From contig NZ_PDBS01000006.1 of NCBI RefSeq assembly GCF_002572525.1, positions 1 through 64,000 on the forward strand: a stretch of DNA of 64,000 nt. Direction: 5' to 3'. The notes beneath the pieces are model-generated. The model was given only the letters and a program-made list of their open reading frames with translations, was not told the origin of the DNA and made no database searches. Both the position numbers and the translations under genes were made by a program. The stretch comes from Natrinema sp. CBA1119 (GTDB lineage Archaea; Halobacteriota; Halobacteria; Halobacteriales; Natrialbaceae). Below, in pieces: positions 18,921-27,545 of this stretch (its first letter is position 1; each line of letters starts with the position of its first letter).

Positions 18921-19339
18921 CTTGTCAGTGGACATCCACTCCATTGCGGAAAACCGCACACCATTACTACTGCCGAAGACTATGACTGGCTCATCTGCAG
19001 ATCTATTATCCGGCATTTCTGGTATCCTTAAGGGGTGTGCCCCTCAAAGTCGTCGATACTCCGCTGGAACGACGTGAGGAACAGAGATAAAATGTGAATT
19101 GACATGAGTAATAAGTATATACTGCTTCTGTATCTGTCTCCGTTTTCTCAGAAGAGGCAAAGACGGAGCTGACAAGACTGTCTCCAATTTGTCTTTGGAA
19201 CACCGGCGCGTGCGCGTAGAGGAGAGATGGGTGCTGTTTGCATAACTATCTGGGGATTTTCACCAGAGATTTACAGATATTAACCATATCGTTGGAAAGC
19301 CCCTTGTCCTAACTATTCTTCCCACTCCACTGTCACCAC

Positions 19340-19360
19340 AAAGCATATATAACACTCCCC
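19340..19360 (+). promoter_or_regulatory. Strong TATA promoter of the S-layer gene
   Basis: CATATATAAC at 19344-19353 is a near-consensus box. Transcription would start near 19375-19380, leaving a ~75-80-base leader before ATG 19456. Bases 18921-19340 upstream hold no supported gene. Confidence 0.6.
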
Positions 19361-19402
19361 GTAAGAGTCGATTACCCCTACCCACCCTAACCAGACTGAG
19401 TA

Positions 19403-19422
19403 CCGCCGTGATGTCACGGCGG
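19403..19422 (+). promoter_or_regulatory. Perfect hairpin in the S-layer mRNA leader
   Basis: CCGCCGTGA-TG-TCACGGCGG is a perfect inverted repeat ~33 bases before the chosen ATG. It lies in the predicted 5' UTR. An upstream ATG (19408) falls inside the stem, which argues against that start. Confidence 0.6.
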
Positions 19423-19455
19423 GAAAAGAATGGTTACCAAGAGATCAAGATAACT

Positions 19456-22269
19456 ATGACAGGAAACCCATCATATCGCGAAAAGGGACGTGCCGTGTTC
19501 CTGGCCGCGCTTATGGTACTTTCCGTTGTCGCCATGTCCGCAGCGTTTGCGGGCGGCGCGGCAGCGCAAGTTAGTAGCGCTGACCGCACTGTCGAGGACA
19601 CCGAACTCGCACCTGGTGAATCCACGACAGTGACGGTTGATGTACAGTTAGACCAAGAACAGAGCCTCTTCGTCGCTGAGAAGTTCGGTCCGGCTGTCAG
19701 TGCAGCCTCGATCAACAGCTCCGCAACGAACCCGTCCCCAGACTTTGATGGCGTTAACAACGCGAACACTGAACTGTTCGCTGACTGGGGCAGCGTCTCC
19801 GAAGTGACCCTCGTCTACGAGGTGACCATCTCGGAAAACGCTACCGTTGGTGAAGAGTACACCATCAGTTCCGCTAACGCGAGCGACGCCCAGCTGGGTA
19901 CTGACACCATTACGGTCGTTTCCGACGACAACAACGGTGACGACGGCAACAATGGTGACGACGGCAACAACGGTGACGACGGCAACAACGGTGACGACGG
20001 CAACACCGACGCCGACGCCACGGTTGACCGCAGTAACCTCGATGGCCAAATCTACTTCGCTGGTCAGCAAATCGCTATTGAAGGCTTCAACGCTGGCGAC
20101 CAGGTTCAGCTCCGGGAAGGTGACAGGGAAAGCAGCAGTCACCAGGAGAATATCAACGCAGACGACAGCGGTGTCGTCCATGTTGACACCTCCGGCTTCG
20201 ATGGCGACTACCTCATCCGCGGTCCGGACGGGACGAACTACGGACCGTTCGAAGTGACCGAGCAGGATGTCGGGTTTGCATTCGACAGTGACGAAGTCAA
20301 CACTGGATCGACCGCGAACCTCGTCTTCGAGGACGACAACCGTGGCGACACAGTTGACCTCTTGATCAGTACCGAAAACGATCTCGATGCTGACGAGCTC
20401 GCGTCCATCTTCGAGGATGCGAGTGTCCACGACGAGGATGACGATGTTGTCCGCGTCGAGGACGTCTCCGAGGACGACGAGATCGAAGCTAACTTCTCCG
20501 ATGTTAATGCGGGCAACTACACGTTCACTGTTGAGGTCTCCGACACGACGGCCTCGGACAGTGCATCCATGAGCGTCACTGACGTTGATCGCACGCTCGA
20601 ATTCAGTCAGGACACCTTCGAGGACGATCAGGGTGACATTGTCGAGATCTCCACTGATGTCCAAGGTCACGACAACTTCTGGATGACTCTCGAGGAAGAG
20701 GGCGTTGAGGATCCGTACGGACTCAACCTCTCGGTCTCCGACATTGATCACGAAGCACTTGACGGTGACTCGCTCACTATCGAGTTCAACACCTACGAAG
20801 CTGGTAACTCCGACAACGCAGTTGTTGCGAGTTCCGACAACGCGACGGTGACGGTTGAAGACGAAGAACTGCCGGCCGGCTTCGACTACTCCGAGAACCG
20901 TATCGCAAGTGGCGACTTCGAACTGGAGCTCTACGATGAGAACCCGTTCGATAGTAGTGACGCTGAAGCGATTGACATTGCGTTCGTTGCGCTCAACGAG
21001 CGGAGTACCAGTGGCCTGACCCACTGGATCGCACCTGGCGACGCTGAGTACGAGGACATGTCTGAGCGCCTCGACGCTGCCACCGAGCGCAGCACTGTTG
21101 CTCAGGAAGATCTGCTCATCGCCCAGGTGGAAGCCAGTGGCCTCGAAGGCTCCATCCAGGATGACAGTGACTTCGGCGCCAACGGCGTCCACTTCAGCAT
21201 CAGTGACACCGAGTCCGCGCGCTACGGTGGAACTGACACCTACCAGATCCAGAACAGCGACGACCTGACGTTCGTCTCTGACCTCGAGAACGACCGGTTC
21301 TACGTCCTGATCGACGAGAGCAACCTCGACGAACTCGAGGCTGGCGAGACCTGGGAGTCCATGTTCGAGGTTACGGAAGACAACCCATACGTCGCTGACG
21401 AAGAGAGCGAAGAACTGGTCTCCGGCGAGTTCTCCGTCGAGGAGCGCTCCATGGAGATCGTCGGTGACTTCGCTGAAAACGAAGATGGCGACGAAATCCT
21501 GCAGGTTTCGCACTCCGAGAACGCGGAACTGACCGCAGAGACCAACATCGCGCCCGGTACTGACGTGCAGTTCCGCCTGCGCCACGACACCGAGATCAGC
21601 TTCGAAACGGCTGAAGTCGGTGAGGACAACACGGTCTCGCAGACTGTGAACCTCTCCGAACGTGTGGCTGGCGATGAATTCGACCTCCGCGTCCGCGACC
21701 AGGCTAACCAGAACAACGTCGACAACACCGGCGCTGTAATCGTCGCTGCATCCCAACCTAACATCACCGTCGAAGGTGACGCACCCTCTGAGGTCCAGGT
21801 TGGTGAAGACGCCACGCTCGACGTGACCGTCACGAACGACGGCGACGCCGCTGGTACTGTCGACTTCCACATCGACATCGACGGCGAGACCGTCCACCAG
21901 GAAGAGGTCACTGTTGAAGCTGGCAGCACGTACGACGCCAGTGCAGACTTCAACACCAGCTCCGAAGGCGACATCAGCTGGGAGACCCACGCTGGCGACG
22001 ACGCCAGCGACTCCGGTACGCTGACCGTCACGAAGGGCGACGGCTCCGACGGTAGTGACGGCTCCGACGGTTCCGACGGTAGTGACGGATCTGACGGCTC
22101 CGACGGTTCCGACGGCTCCGACGGTGACGACGGCTCCGACGGTAGTGACGGATCCGACGGCTCCGATGGTTCCGACGGCAGTGACGATGGCACGCCCGGC
22201 TTCGGTGTCGGCGTCGCTCTCGTCGCACTCCTCGGCGCTGCCATGCTGGCACTCCGCCGTCAGAACTAA
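19456..22269 (+). CDS. csg: S-layer glycoprotein with PGF-CTERM anchor
   Basis: This is a 937-aa major surface-layer glycoprotein of haloarchaeal type. The start MTGNPSYREKGRAVFLAALM begins the S-layer signal peptide, cleaved after GGAAA. An N-terminal beta domain is followed by a (NNGDDG)4 linker at ~155-180. The core begins DRSNLDGQIYFAGQQIAIEGFNAGDQVQLR and is very Asp/Glu-rich with N-glycosylation sequons. A late CARDB-like domain leads to a ~50-residue Ser-Asp-Gly run and the tail TPGFGVGVALVALLGAAMLALRRQ. That is a PGF-CTERM signal, known to be processed by archaeosortase A with lipid attachment. It forms, or contributes to, the cell envelope lattice. A strong promoter and leader hairpin fit high expression. 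The gene symbol is assigned by family likeness. Confidence 0.88.
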   Translation: MTGNPSYREKGRAVFLAALMVLSVVAMSAAFAGGAAAQVSSADRTVEDTELAPGESTTVTVDVQLDQEQSLFVAEKFGPAVSAASINSSATNPSPDFDGVNNANTELFADWGSVSEVTLVYEVTISENATVGEEYTISSANASDAQLGTDTITVVSDDNNGDDGNNGDDGNNGDDGNNGDDGNTDADATVDRSNLDGQIYFAGQQIAIEGFNAGDQVQLREGDRESSSHQENINADDSGVVHVDTSGFDGDYLIRGPDGTNYGPFEVTEQDVGFAFDSDEVNTGSTANLVFEDDNRGDTVDLLISTENDLDADELASIFEDASVHDEDDDVVRVEDVSEDDEIEANFSDVNAGNYTFTVEVSDTTASDSASMSVTDVDRTLEFSQDTFEDDQGDIVEISTDVQGHDNFWMTLEEEGVEDPYGLNLSVSDIDHEALDGDSLTIEFNTYEAGNSDNAVVASSDNATVTVEDEELPAGFDYSENRIASGDFELELYDENPFDSSDAEAIDIAFVALNERSTSGLTHWIAPGDAEYEDMSERLDAATERSTVAQEDLLIAQVEASGLEGSIQDDSDFGANGVHFSISDTESARYGGTDTYQIQNSDDLTFVSDLENDRFYVLIDESNLDELEAGETWESMFEVTEDNPYVADEESEELVSGEFSVEERSMEIVGDFAENEDGDEILQVSHSENAELTAETNIAPGTDVQFRLRHDTEISFETAEVGEDNTVSQTVNLSERVAGDEFDLRVRDQANQNNVDNTGAVIVAASQPNITVEGDAPSEVQVGEDATLDVTVTNDGDAAGTVDFHIDIDGETVHQEEVTVEAGSTYDASADFNTSSEGDISWETHAGDDASDSGTLTVTKGDGSDGSDGSDGSDGSDGSDGSDGSDGSDGDDGSDGSDGSDGSDGSDGSDDGTPGFGVGVALVALLGAAMLALRRQN

Positions 22270-22279
22270 GCTGTAGAAC

Positions 22280-22320
22280 TACCGGCTTCCGCCGGCCCCA
22301 ATCTCCACGGTTTTCTTTTA
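22280..22320 (+). terminator. Terminator of the S-layer gene
   Basis: CCGGC-TTCC-GCCGG (22282-22295) is followed by a T-rich run at 22311-22319, a hairpin plus U-tract just after the TAA. Confidence 0.65.
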
Positions 22321-22402
22321 TAAGAAACCATACCTACCAGCGTTAGCTCTACCATCAACAGCGGAAAGCAGAAAAGCTTCCTGCCATAGTTCCTATACCT
22401 AT

Positions 22403-22540
22403 ATGACGAAATTATACGATCAGCTTGTTGAGAAACCTCGGACCAAGATCAGTCATAGTGACCTCAATTACGACGAACGAACAGAGCTACGACAGATCAA
22501 GATATTAATGTCTACTTTGCTTACCTCTTTAAAAATTTAG
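22403..22540 (+). CDS. Possible 45-aa small protein
   Basis: ATG follows a TATA-like CCTATACCTATATG. The product MTKLYDQLVEKPRTKISHSD... is charged and mostly helical, ending KILMSTLLTSLKI. Codon use is more AT-rich than its neighbours. It matches nothing I recognise and could be a chance frame. Confidence 0.3.
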   Translation: MTKLYDQLVEKPRTKISHSDLNYDERTELRQIKILMSTLLTSLKI

Positions 22541-22601
22541 CACTGCAGTTAGAAGACAGGCTTTTCGCGACCATCACGGAATTCGCTGATCAGGTGGTTG
22601 A

Positions 22602-22877
22602 TCAGAGGTCAACGTATTGACCTTCCCACTCTCGCCGGGCCTCAATCTCTCGTCGGCCTCGACTGGTGACGTTGTAGATGTTCGTTCGCTGGTCCTTTTC
22701 ACTCTTATCGACCAGACCTTTGTCGACAAGGGTATCCAGGTTGGGATACAGTCGGCCGTGATGAATCTCTTTCTCGTAGTAGTTCTCCAGTTCGTCTTTG
22801 ATCGCGAGGCCGTGAGGCTCGTCGAACCCGGTAATCGCGTACAGCAGGTCTCGCTGGAACCCGGTTAAATCGTACAT
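22602..22877 (-). CDS. PadR-family winged-helix transcriptional regulator
   Basis: The 91-aa protein starts MYDLTGFQRDLLYAITGFDEPHGL, the typical haloarchaeal PadR opening. HHGRLYPNLDTLVDKGLVDK follows as recognition helix and wing, then a short tail. It lacks the long PadR C-terminal dimerisation domain, as usual for this haloarchaeal subgroup. It is likely a local repressor; its target is not evident. A truncated relative is at 61694-61870. Confidence 0.85.
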   Translation of the reverse strand: MYDLTGFQRDLLYAITGFDEPHGLAIKDELENYYEKEIHHGRLYPNLDTLVDKGLVDKSEKDQRTNIYNVTSRGRREIEARREWEGQYVDL

Positions 22878-22918
22878 GATATTTGTTCTGTTAGGATCCT
22901 TATCCAATAATAGCTCCG

Positions 22919-23434
22919 CTATCCCATAATCGTGCTCTTCGGGGCGACGGCTTCGAGCCGTCGGCGATGAAGATGGTGTGCGAGTTCGCACGTGAACTCG
23001 TGGAGGCGGTTGAAGTCGGCGTTGAAGTCATAGCGGCCGTTGTCTGTGCCGACGAGACCACAGTCGCGAAACCGCTTGAGGACTCGGTTAACCGTGTTAC
23101 GGTAGTTGTCGCTCCGGTCGGCAATCTCGGAGACCGTCCGTGGCTGGTCGATGTAGTACAGCACCTCGAGTGCCTTGCCGGTAAGCAGCTCGTGGAAGTC
23201 GATATGGGAGTGCTGACGGACGAGGTCCTTGTAGAGTTCGACGGCACGAGCATCCGACGGGACGACCCATTTTCGGCGGCCGTCGCGTTCCGTGTAGACG
23301 AGCCCCTTCTCGACGAGGTCGGCGACGGCACGGGAGAGGGAGCTCTTGCTGTGGTCGAGCTTCGCCGCCAGCTCGGAGATCGTGTCGCCGCGGTCGACCG
23401 TGGCGAGGACCTCGAGTTTGATACGCCGGAGCAC
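22919..23434 (-). CDS. Winged-helix regulator (MarR/ArsR-like)
   Basis: From GTG 23434 the 171-aa product reads VLRRIKLEVLATVDRGDTISELAAKLDHSKSSLSRAVADL, a winged helix. A DGRRKWV wing follows, and a second HTH-like block (LEVLYYIDQPRTVSEIADRSDNYRNTVNRVLKRF) comes at ~95-135, so the protein has two DNA-binding units. The frame stays open upstream to 23536, but that part reads through an IS1595 end and is not native. The IS insertion at 23495 sits ~60 bases before the start and has separated the gene from its upstream promoter region, now near 24541-24595. Confidence 0.7.
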   Translation of the reverse strand: MLRRIKLEVLATVDRGDTISELAAKLDHSKSSLSRAVADLVEKGLVYTERDGRRKWVVPSDARAVELYKDLVRQHSHIDFHELLTGKALEVLYYIDQPRTVSEIADRSDNYRNTVNRVLKRFRDCGLVGTDNGRYDFNADFNRLHEFTCELAHHLHRRRLEAVAPKSTIMG

Positions 23435-23494
23435 AGTGTCACATATTTCGAGTAATGTTACAGTCAGCAGGCACGGGAGCCGTCTCCATCCTCT

Positions 23495-24540
23495 CGCTCT
23501 TATGTAAAGCTGTGGAATGCCCCGATAACGAGACAATCAATGGCTGACTCGACAGATTCGCCAGCCAGAGTGAGTGAGCGAACGATACCGAAGGTGTGAG
23601 CGGCCTGTCCAAGCAGGGCTTGGAACAGGCCGCGGAACTTCCGTAGCCACGGTTGAACAAGCGAAAAGAGGCACTCAGCCTGGTTAATGTGGACGCCGTC
23701 GGGCGATACGTATCTCTCTTTGTGTACGACTGTTCGGTGGTCACGCTCCATTTCTCTGTAGGCTTGGAGTCCGTCGGTCCAGACCTCTCCCAGCGGCTGG
23801 GAGAGGTCTTCAACCTCCTGAATCACTGGTTCCAGATCACCGCCGAAGTCGATACCGAGCTGGCCGCGGATCACGCGAAGCGAGTCGCTGCACGCCGCGA
23901 CGAGCGTCAACTGATCACCATGGCGGCCCCGCCAGCGTGAGCGGCCAGATTGGGACGAGCCGCCGCGAGAACGGCTGTTCCGCGGCGGCTCTTAGCCTTT
24001 GTAGCCCGAGCAGACTGTGCCAGATCCGTCGACTTGCGTCGGTCCATCGATGGTCTGGTCAAGGAGGCCCCAGACGACGGGGAAGCCGCGATCCATCGCG
24101 GCTTCCACCTCCCGAATCGCCGTGTGAACGGTTTTGTAGGTCCGACCGAGCAAGGGCGCGATCTGGTTGATACTGAGCAATGTATCGGCGTAGAGCGTGA
24201 ACACGAGAAGCACCTCTCCAGTGGCGAGGTGCTTCTCGTGAAACGGCGTTCCGTAGGTGTAGACCGGCTTGAAATTGCAGTCACGGCACCACACGCGGTC
24301 GAGATGCGGCCACGTTTGAACGGAGGTGTGCCCGCACCGTGGACAGGACGTATTCTCCCAGAATTCCTTGAGTCGCCGCTCGATGCCCGCATCGAGCGGC
24401 TCCGTGTCAATCTCGACGACGCCCAGCTCGATCAGCTCTCGAAACAACGCGCCGAACGCCGGCTGAGCAGAAGATATACTCTCAGATTATGGCTGGCTCA
24501 GTGTAACTACAGGGTCTTTCCGTAGCTCTACACAAGAGCG
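23495..24540 (-). mobile_element. IS1595-type insertion sequence copy A (decayed)
   Basis: The element is 1046 bp. Its end CGCTCTTATGTAAAGC is inverted at the other end as CGCTCTTGTGTAGAGC. It is flanked by a perfect 8-bp target duplication CATCCTCT (23487-23494 and 24541-24548), the size expected for IS1595. The transposase inside is dead, so transposition in trans by copy B is plausible. The left end of the 15.58-kb duplication falls inside it at 23681. Confidence 0.85.
23500..24477 (-). pseudogene. IS1595-family transposase, inactivated
   Basis: It is colinear with the intact copy at 24601-25578. The start codon is ATA where that copy has ATG. The codon after SGYKG is TAA where that copy has CAA (Gln). 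The zinc-ribbon (CPRCGHTS...CRDCNF) and ISXO2-like DDE domain (VWTDGLQAY, HINQAECLFSLVQPWLRKFRG) are still readable. Two lesions make it non-autonomous. Confidence 0.85.
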
Positions 24541-24547
24541 CATCCTC

Positions 24548-24588
24548 TTAACCAACAAACGTATGGATTCGCGGATTGTGTTGGTTAA
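24548..24588. promoter_or_regulatory. 10-bp perfect palindrome between the two IS1595 copies
   Basis: TTAACCAACA (24548-24557) is inverted as TGTTGGTTAA (24579-24588), 21 bases apart, about two to three helical turns centre to centre. It sits in the 55-bp remnant of host DNA between the two IS. This was the upstream region of the regulator gene at 22919-23434 before IS insertion, so an operator is likely. Confidence 0.5.
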
Positions 24589-24595
24589 CACGAGA

Positions 24596-25641
24596 CGCTC
24601 TTATGTAGAACTGCGGAAAGCCCCGATAACGATACAATCAATGGTTGAATCGACGGATTCACCAGCCAAGTTGAGCGACCGAACGATGCCGAAGGTATGA
24701 GCGGCCTGTCCCAAGCCCTGCTTGGACAGGCCGCGGAACTTCCGTAGCCACGGTTGAACAAGTGAAAAGAGGCACTCAGCTTGGTTAATGTGGACGCCGT
24801 CGGGCGATACGTATCTCTCTTTGTGTACGACTGTTCGGTGGTCACGCTCCATTTCTCTGTAGGCTTGGAGTCCGTCAGTCCAGACCTCTCCCAGTGGCTG
24901 GGAGAGGTCTTCAGCCTCCTGAATGACTGGCTCAAGATCACCGCTGAAGTCGATACCGAATTTGCCGCGGATCACGCGAAGCGAGTCGCGGCACGCCGCG
25001 ACGAGCGTCAGCTGATCACCGTGGCGGCCCCGCCAGCGTGAGCGGCCAGTTTGGGACGAGCCGCCGCGAGAACGGCTGCTTCGCGGCGGCTCTTGTCCCT
25101 TGTAGCCCGAACAGACTGTGCCAGACTCGTCAACTTGCGTCGGGCCATCGATGGTCTGGTCGAGGAGGTCCCAGACGACGGGGAAGCCGCGATGGATCAC
25201 GGCTTCTACCTCCCGAATAGCTGTGTGAACGGTTTTGTAGGCCCGCCCGAGCAAAGGCGCGATCTGGTTGATACTAAGCAATGTATCGGCGTAGAACGTG
25301 AACGCAAGAAGTACCTCGCCGCAGGTGAGGTGCTTCTCGTGAAAGGGCGTTCCGTAGGTATAGACCGGCTTGAAGTTGCAGTCACGGCACCACACGCGGT
25401 CGAGATGGGGCCACGTTTGAACGGAAGTGTGCCCGCACCGTGGACAGGACGTATTCTCCCAGAATTCCTTGAGTCGCCGCTCGATGCGGGCATCGAGCGG
25501 CTCCGTGTCAATCTCGACGACGCCCAGCTCAATCAGCTCTCGAAACATCGCGCCGAACGCCGGCTGAGCAGAAGACATATCGCCAAATTAGGGCTGGCTC
25601 AGTGTAACTACAGGGTCTTTCCGTAGCTCTACACAAGAGCG
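24596..25641 (-). mobile_element. IS1595-type insertion sequence copy B (intact transposase)
   Basis: The element is 1046 bp with ends CGCTCTTATGTAGAAC / CGCTCTTGTGTAGAGC. Flanks ACACGAGA and ATACGCCG do not match, so no target duplication remains. Recombination between IS copies, or deletion beside it, has probably replaced one flank. Confidence 0.85.
24601..25578 (-). CDS. IS1595-family transposase (ISXO2-like DDE)
   Basis: The 325-aa protein has an N-terminal zinc ribbon (CPRCGHTSVQTWPHLDRVWCRDC, ~40-62). A helical segment with KTVHTAIREVE follows. The ISXO2-like catalytic domain has Asp in PTQVDES, Asp in VWTDGLQAY and the acidic residue in HINQAECLFSL. It is full length for the family with no lesion. 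It could mobilise copy A and the short relatives in this window. Confidence 0.9.
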   Translation of the reverse strand: MSSAQPAFGAMFRELIELGVVEIDTEPLDARIERRLKEFWENTSCPRCGHTSVQTWPHLDRVWCRDCNFKPVYTYGTPFHEKHLTCGEVLLAFTFYADTLLSINQIAPLLGRAYKTVHTAIREVEAVIHRGFPVVWDLLDQTIDGPTQVDESGTVCSGYKGQEPPRSSRSRGGSSQTGRSRWRGRHGDQLTLVAACRDSLRVIRGKFGIDFSGDLEPVIQEAEDLSQPLGEVWTDGLQAYREMERDHRTVVHKERYVSPDGVHINQAECLFSLVQPWLRKFRGLSKQGLGQAAHTFGIVRSLNLAGESVDSTIDCIVIGAFRSST

Positions 25642-25655
25642 ATACGCCGTGACCC

Positions 25656-25979
25656 ATGTCTTACTCGCCACCATCCCCACCGCAAGAAATCCCCGACGAC
25701 GTCGTGGAGATGCTCAATGAGCAATCACCAGAGGTGCTCAAGCATATCGCCCAGTACGCCGAGGAGCTTGCCGAACATCGCGAACGCGAAGCCCGACTAG
25801 CCGAACAGGACGAGGAAGAACAGATCGAGGACCGACCGGAGGATCGTCCGGACGACGTCCCCTCGAAGGCTACAATCACGATCAAGGAGATCAACGACAA
25901 CCGCTACTACTACTGGCAGTGGCGGGAAGGCGAGAAGGTGCGCTCAAAGTATAAAGGACCGGTCAGTCCAGACGATTAG
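25656..25979 (+). CDS. DUF6788-type small haloarchaeal protein
   Basis: The 107-aa acidic protein has three parts. An N-terminal helix reads EIPDDVVEMLNEQSPEVLKHIAQYAEELAEH. An acidic linker follows. The C-terminal beta segment ATITIKEINDNRYYYWQWREG.KVRSKYKGPV is the conserved core of DUF6788-type proteins on haloarchaeal mobile DNA. It lies 15 bases after IS1595-B, so the native promoter is probably lost or replaced. Function is unknown. A degraded relative of the N-terminal part is at 63592-63744. Confidence 0.7.
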   Translation: MSYSPPSPPQEIPDDVVEMLNEQSPEVLKHIAQYAEELAEHREREARLAEQDEEEQIEDRPEDRPDDVPSKATITIKEINDNRYYYWQWREGEKVRSKYKGPVSPDD

Positions 25980-26003
25980 CTAGTCTGGTTCTCTCGTGAA
26001 CAA

Positions 26004-26068
26004 CCCCCCTGATTCGAAGTGAGCTTAATCGCTTCTCAGAAGATTTGACACCCCTGATTCGGAATGAG
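26004..26068. repeat. Two origin-type 18-bp repeats downstream of orc1
   Basis: CCCCTGATTCGGAATGAG is exact at 26051-26068. A near copy (CCCCTGATTCGAAGTGAG) is at 26006-26023. They match the repeats in the origin on the other side of the orc1 gene and have the same orientation as the upstream set. Confidence 0.75.
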
Positions 26069-26113
26069 CTTCAGTAGAAGGGTTCTAGGTAGAACGAACC
26101 TCATGATGCTTGA

Positions 26114-27508
26114 TTAAATCTCGTAGGTCCCGTTGTGAAGTTCTGAAAGCCGTTCATCGCTCTCTACAACTGCCTTCATTACTACATCTTTGTCCTTGAT
26201 AAGCTGGTGTTCCAGATAGACACCCTGTTTGTGTCCGCCACCGACCTGGTGAGACTCAGAGATTCCCATTAGCGCGAACGTGCTGAGAATCTGGCTCACT
26301 CGATCATATGAGAGAGGATCAGCACCGACGTCACCACAGGTCGTCTCGTATTGACTGTAGATACCAGAGGTGCGGAAGCGGCGATTATTCGAGCCAGTCA
26401 AGCGACCGAGAGTGTAGAGAACGAGTTTAGACTGTGGTGAGGTGCTCTCGATCGTCTCCTTGACTCGATTAACCTCTGCACGCTTGACTGCTTTGTCGAC
26501 ATGTTTTGGACTAACGACCTCGGCATCGGCGTCGTCAGCGATGTCACCAGCAATTCGTAGGACGTCGACTGCCTTTCTCGCATCACCGTGTTCATCCGCC
26601 GACCGGTCGGCAGTCTCGGTTATGACGCCGTCTTGAACGACACCATCATGGAACGCGTCTCGTCGATATTCCAGGATCTGCTCGATCTGATCGCTTTGGT
26701 ATGGTTCAAAGACGAAGTCCGTCGTCCGCATTGAACTCTGAACGCGTGCGTTGAGTTTTTGTCCGAAATCGATATCGTTGCTGATAGCAATGATTCCGAT
26801 ATATGCATCGGTGTGACCAGCTTCTCGAGCCCGCGAGAGTTCATGGAGGAGCCCCTCAGCGTTATCAACCATGTCGATCTCGTCAAGGATGACAATGAGC
26901 CCATCGTAGTACTCGTCGATAATGTCGTAGGCGTAATCGTAGTACTCGGCGGAACCTAAACCGATACGAGGGATATCTATATCAGAATCAGATTTGTCGC
27001 TTAGCGCACGAGCGATTGTTCGGGCCACTCGTGTTTCGGTATTATTCTTCTTGCACTCAACGTAGACGCTTGCAGCGGGAACGTTACGTGCCGTGGCAGT
27101 ATCAACGAGACGGTCGGACACGTGACGGCTGACAAGTGATTTTCCAGTTCCGGTTTCGCCATAAATGACGACGTGGTTTGGTTGTGATTCGTGAATGAGG
27201 TGTCGGATTTCTCCAGCTACCGATTGGATTTCCGTGTCACGACCGACGATGCGATCAGGGCCAGGAACTGTTCCAATTGAGAGTAAATCTCGATCTGCCC
27301 AGATCTGAGTTGAAGAACCGTCTTCATCGCCCTCCCGAACGAACAACGGGTCATTTGCCGGATCGTCCGAGTCTTGTCGTTGGATTTCCTCCGAGGCCGA
27401 CGAGATTTCAGAAGCAGAACTGCCCTCCCTGTTTGTATCGAAATCATCCAGCTGCTGGTCCGTGATAGACGAATCACCTCCACCATCTGGTTCTTCATTG
27501 TCTGTCAT
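26114..27508 (-). CDS. orc1: Orc1/Cdc6 replication initiator
   Basis: The 464-aa AAA+ initiator has a disordered acidic N-terminus (~75 aa), VGRDTEI, Walker A GETGTGKS (117-124) and Walker B ILDEIDMVD (207-215). Sensor regions and HGDARKAVDVLRIAGDIAD (sensor 2) follow. The C-terminal winged-helix domain includes SKLVLYTLGRL and DRVSQILSTFALMGI. It binds origin repeats and loads the MCM helicase. Repeats of one 18-bp type lie on both sides and are presumably its specific sites. It is transcribed away from the origin at 27546-28247. Confidence 0.93.
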   Translation of the reverse strand: MTDNEEPDGGGDSSITDQQLDDFDTNREGSSASEISSASEEIQRQDSDDPANDPLFVREGDEDGSSTQIWADRDLLSIGTVPGPDRIVGRDTEIQSVAGEIRHLIHESQPNHVVIYGETGTGKSLVSRHVSDRLVDTATARNVPAASVYVECKKNNTETRVARTIARALSDKSDSDIDIPRIGLGSAEYYDYAYDIIDEYYDGLIVILDEIDMVDNAEGLLHELSRAREAGHTDAYIGIIAISNDIDFGQKLNARVQSSMRTTDFVFEPYQSDQIEQILEYRRDAFHDGVVQDGVITETADRSADEHGDARKAVDVLRIAGDIADDADAEVVSPKHVDKAVKRAEVNRVKETIESTSPQSKLVLYTLGRLTGSNNRRFRTSGIYSQYETTCGDVGADPLSYDRVSQILSTFALMGISESHQVGGGHKQGVYLEHQLIKDKDVVMKAVVESDERLSELHNGTYEI

Positions 27509-27545
27509 AGATTCATCCTGGGAAGGAACCTACTTAGTCGTTACT

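Noticed and set aside
19648-21990. 780-codon antisense open frame in the S-layer gene
   Set aside because: It mirrors the Asp/Glu-rich, GC-biased codons of the S-layer gene; the plus strand has signal peptide, PGF-CTERM, promoter and terminator.
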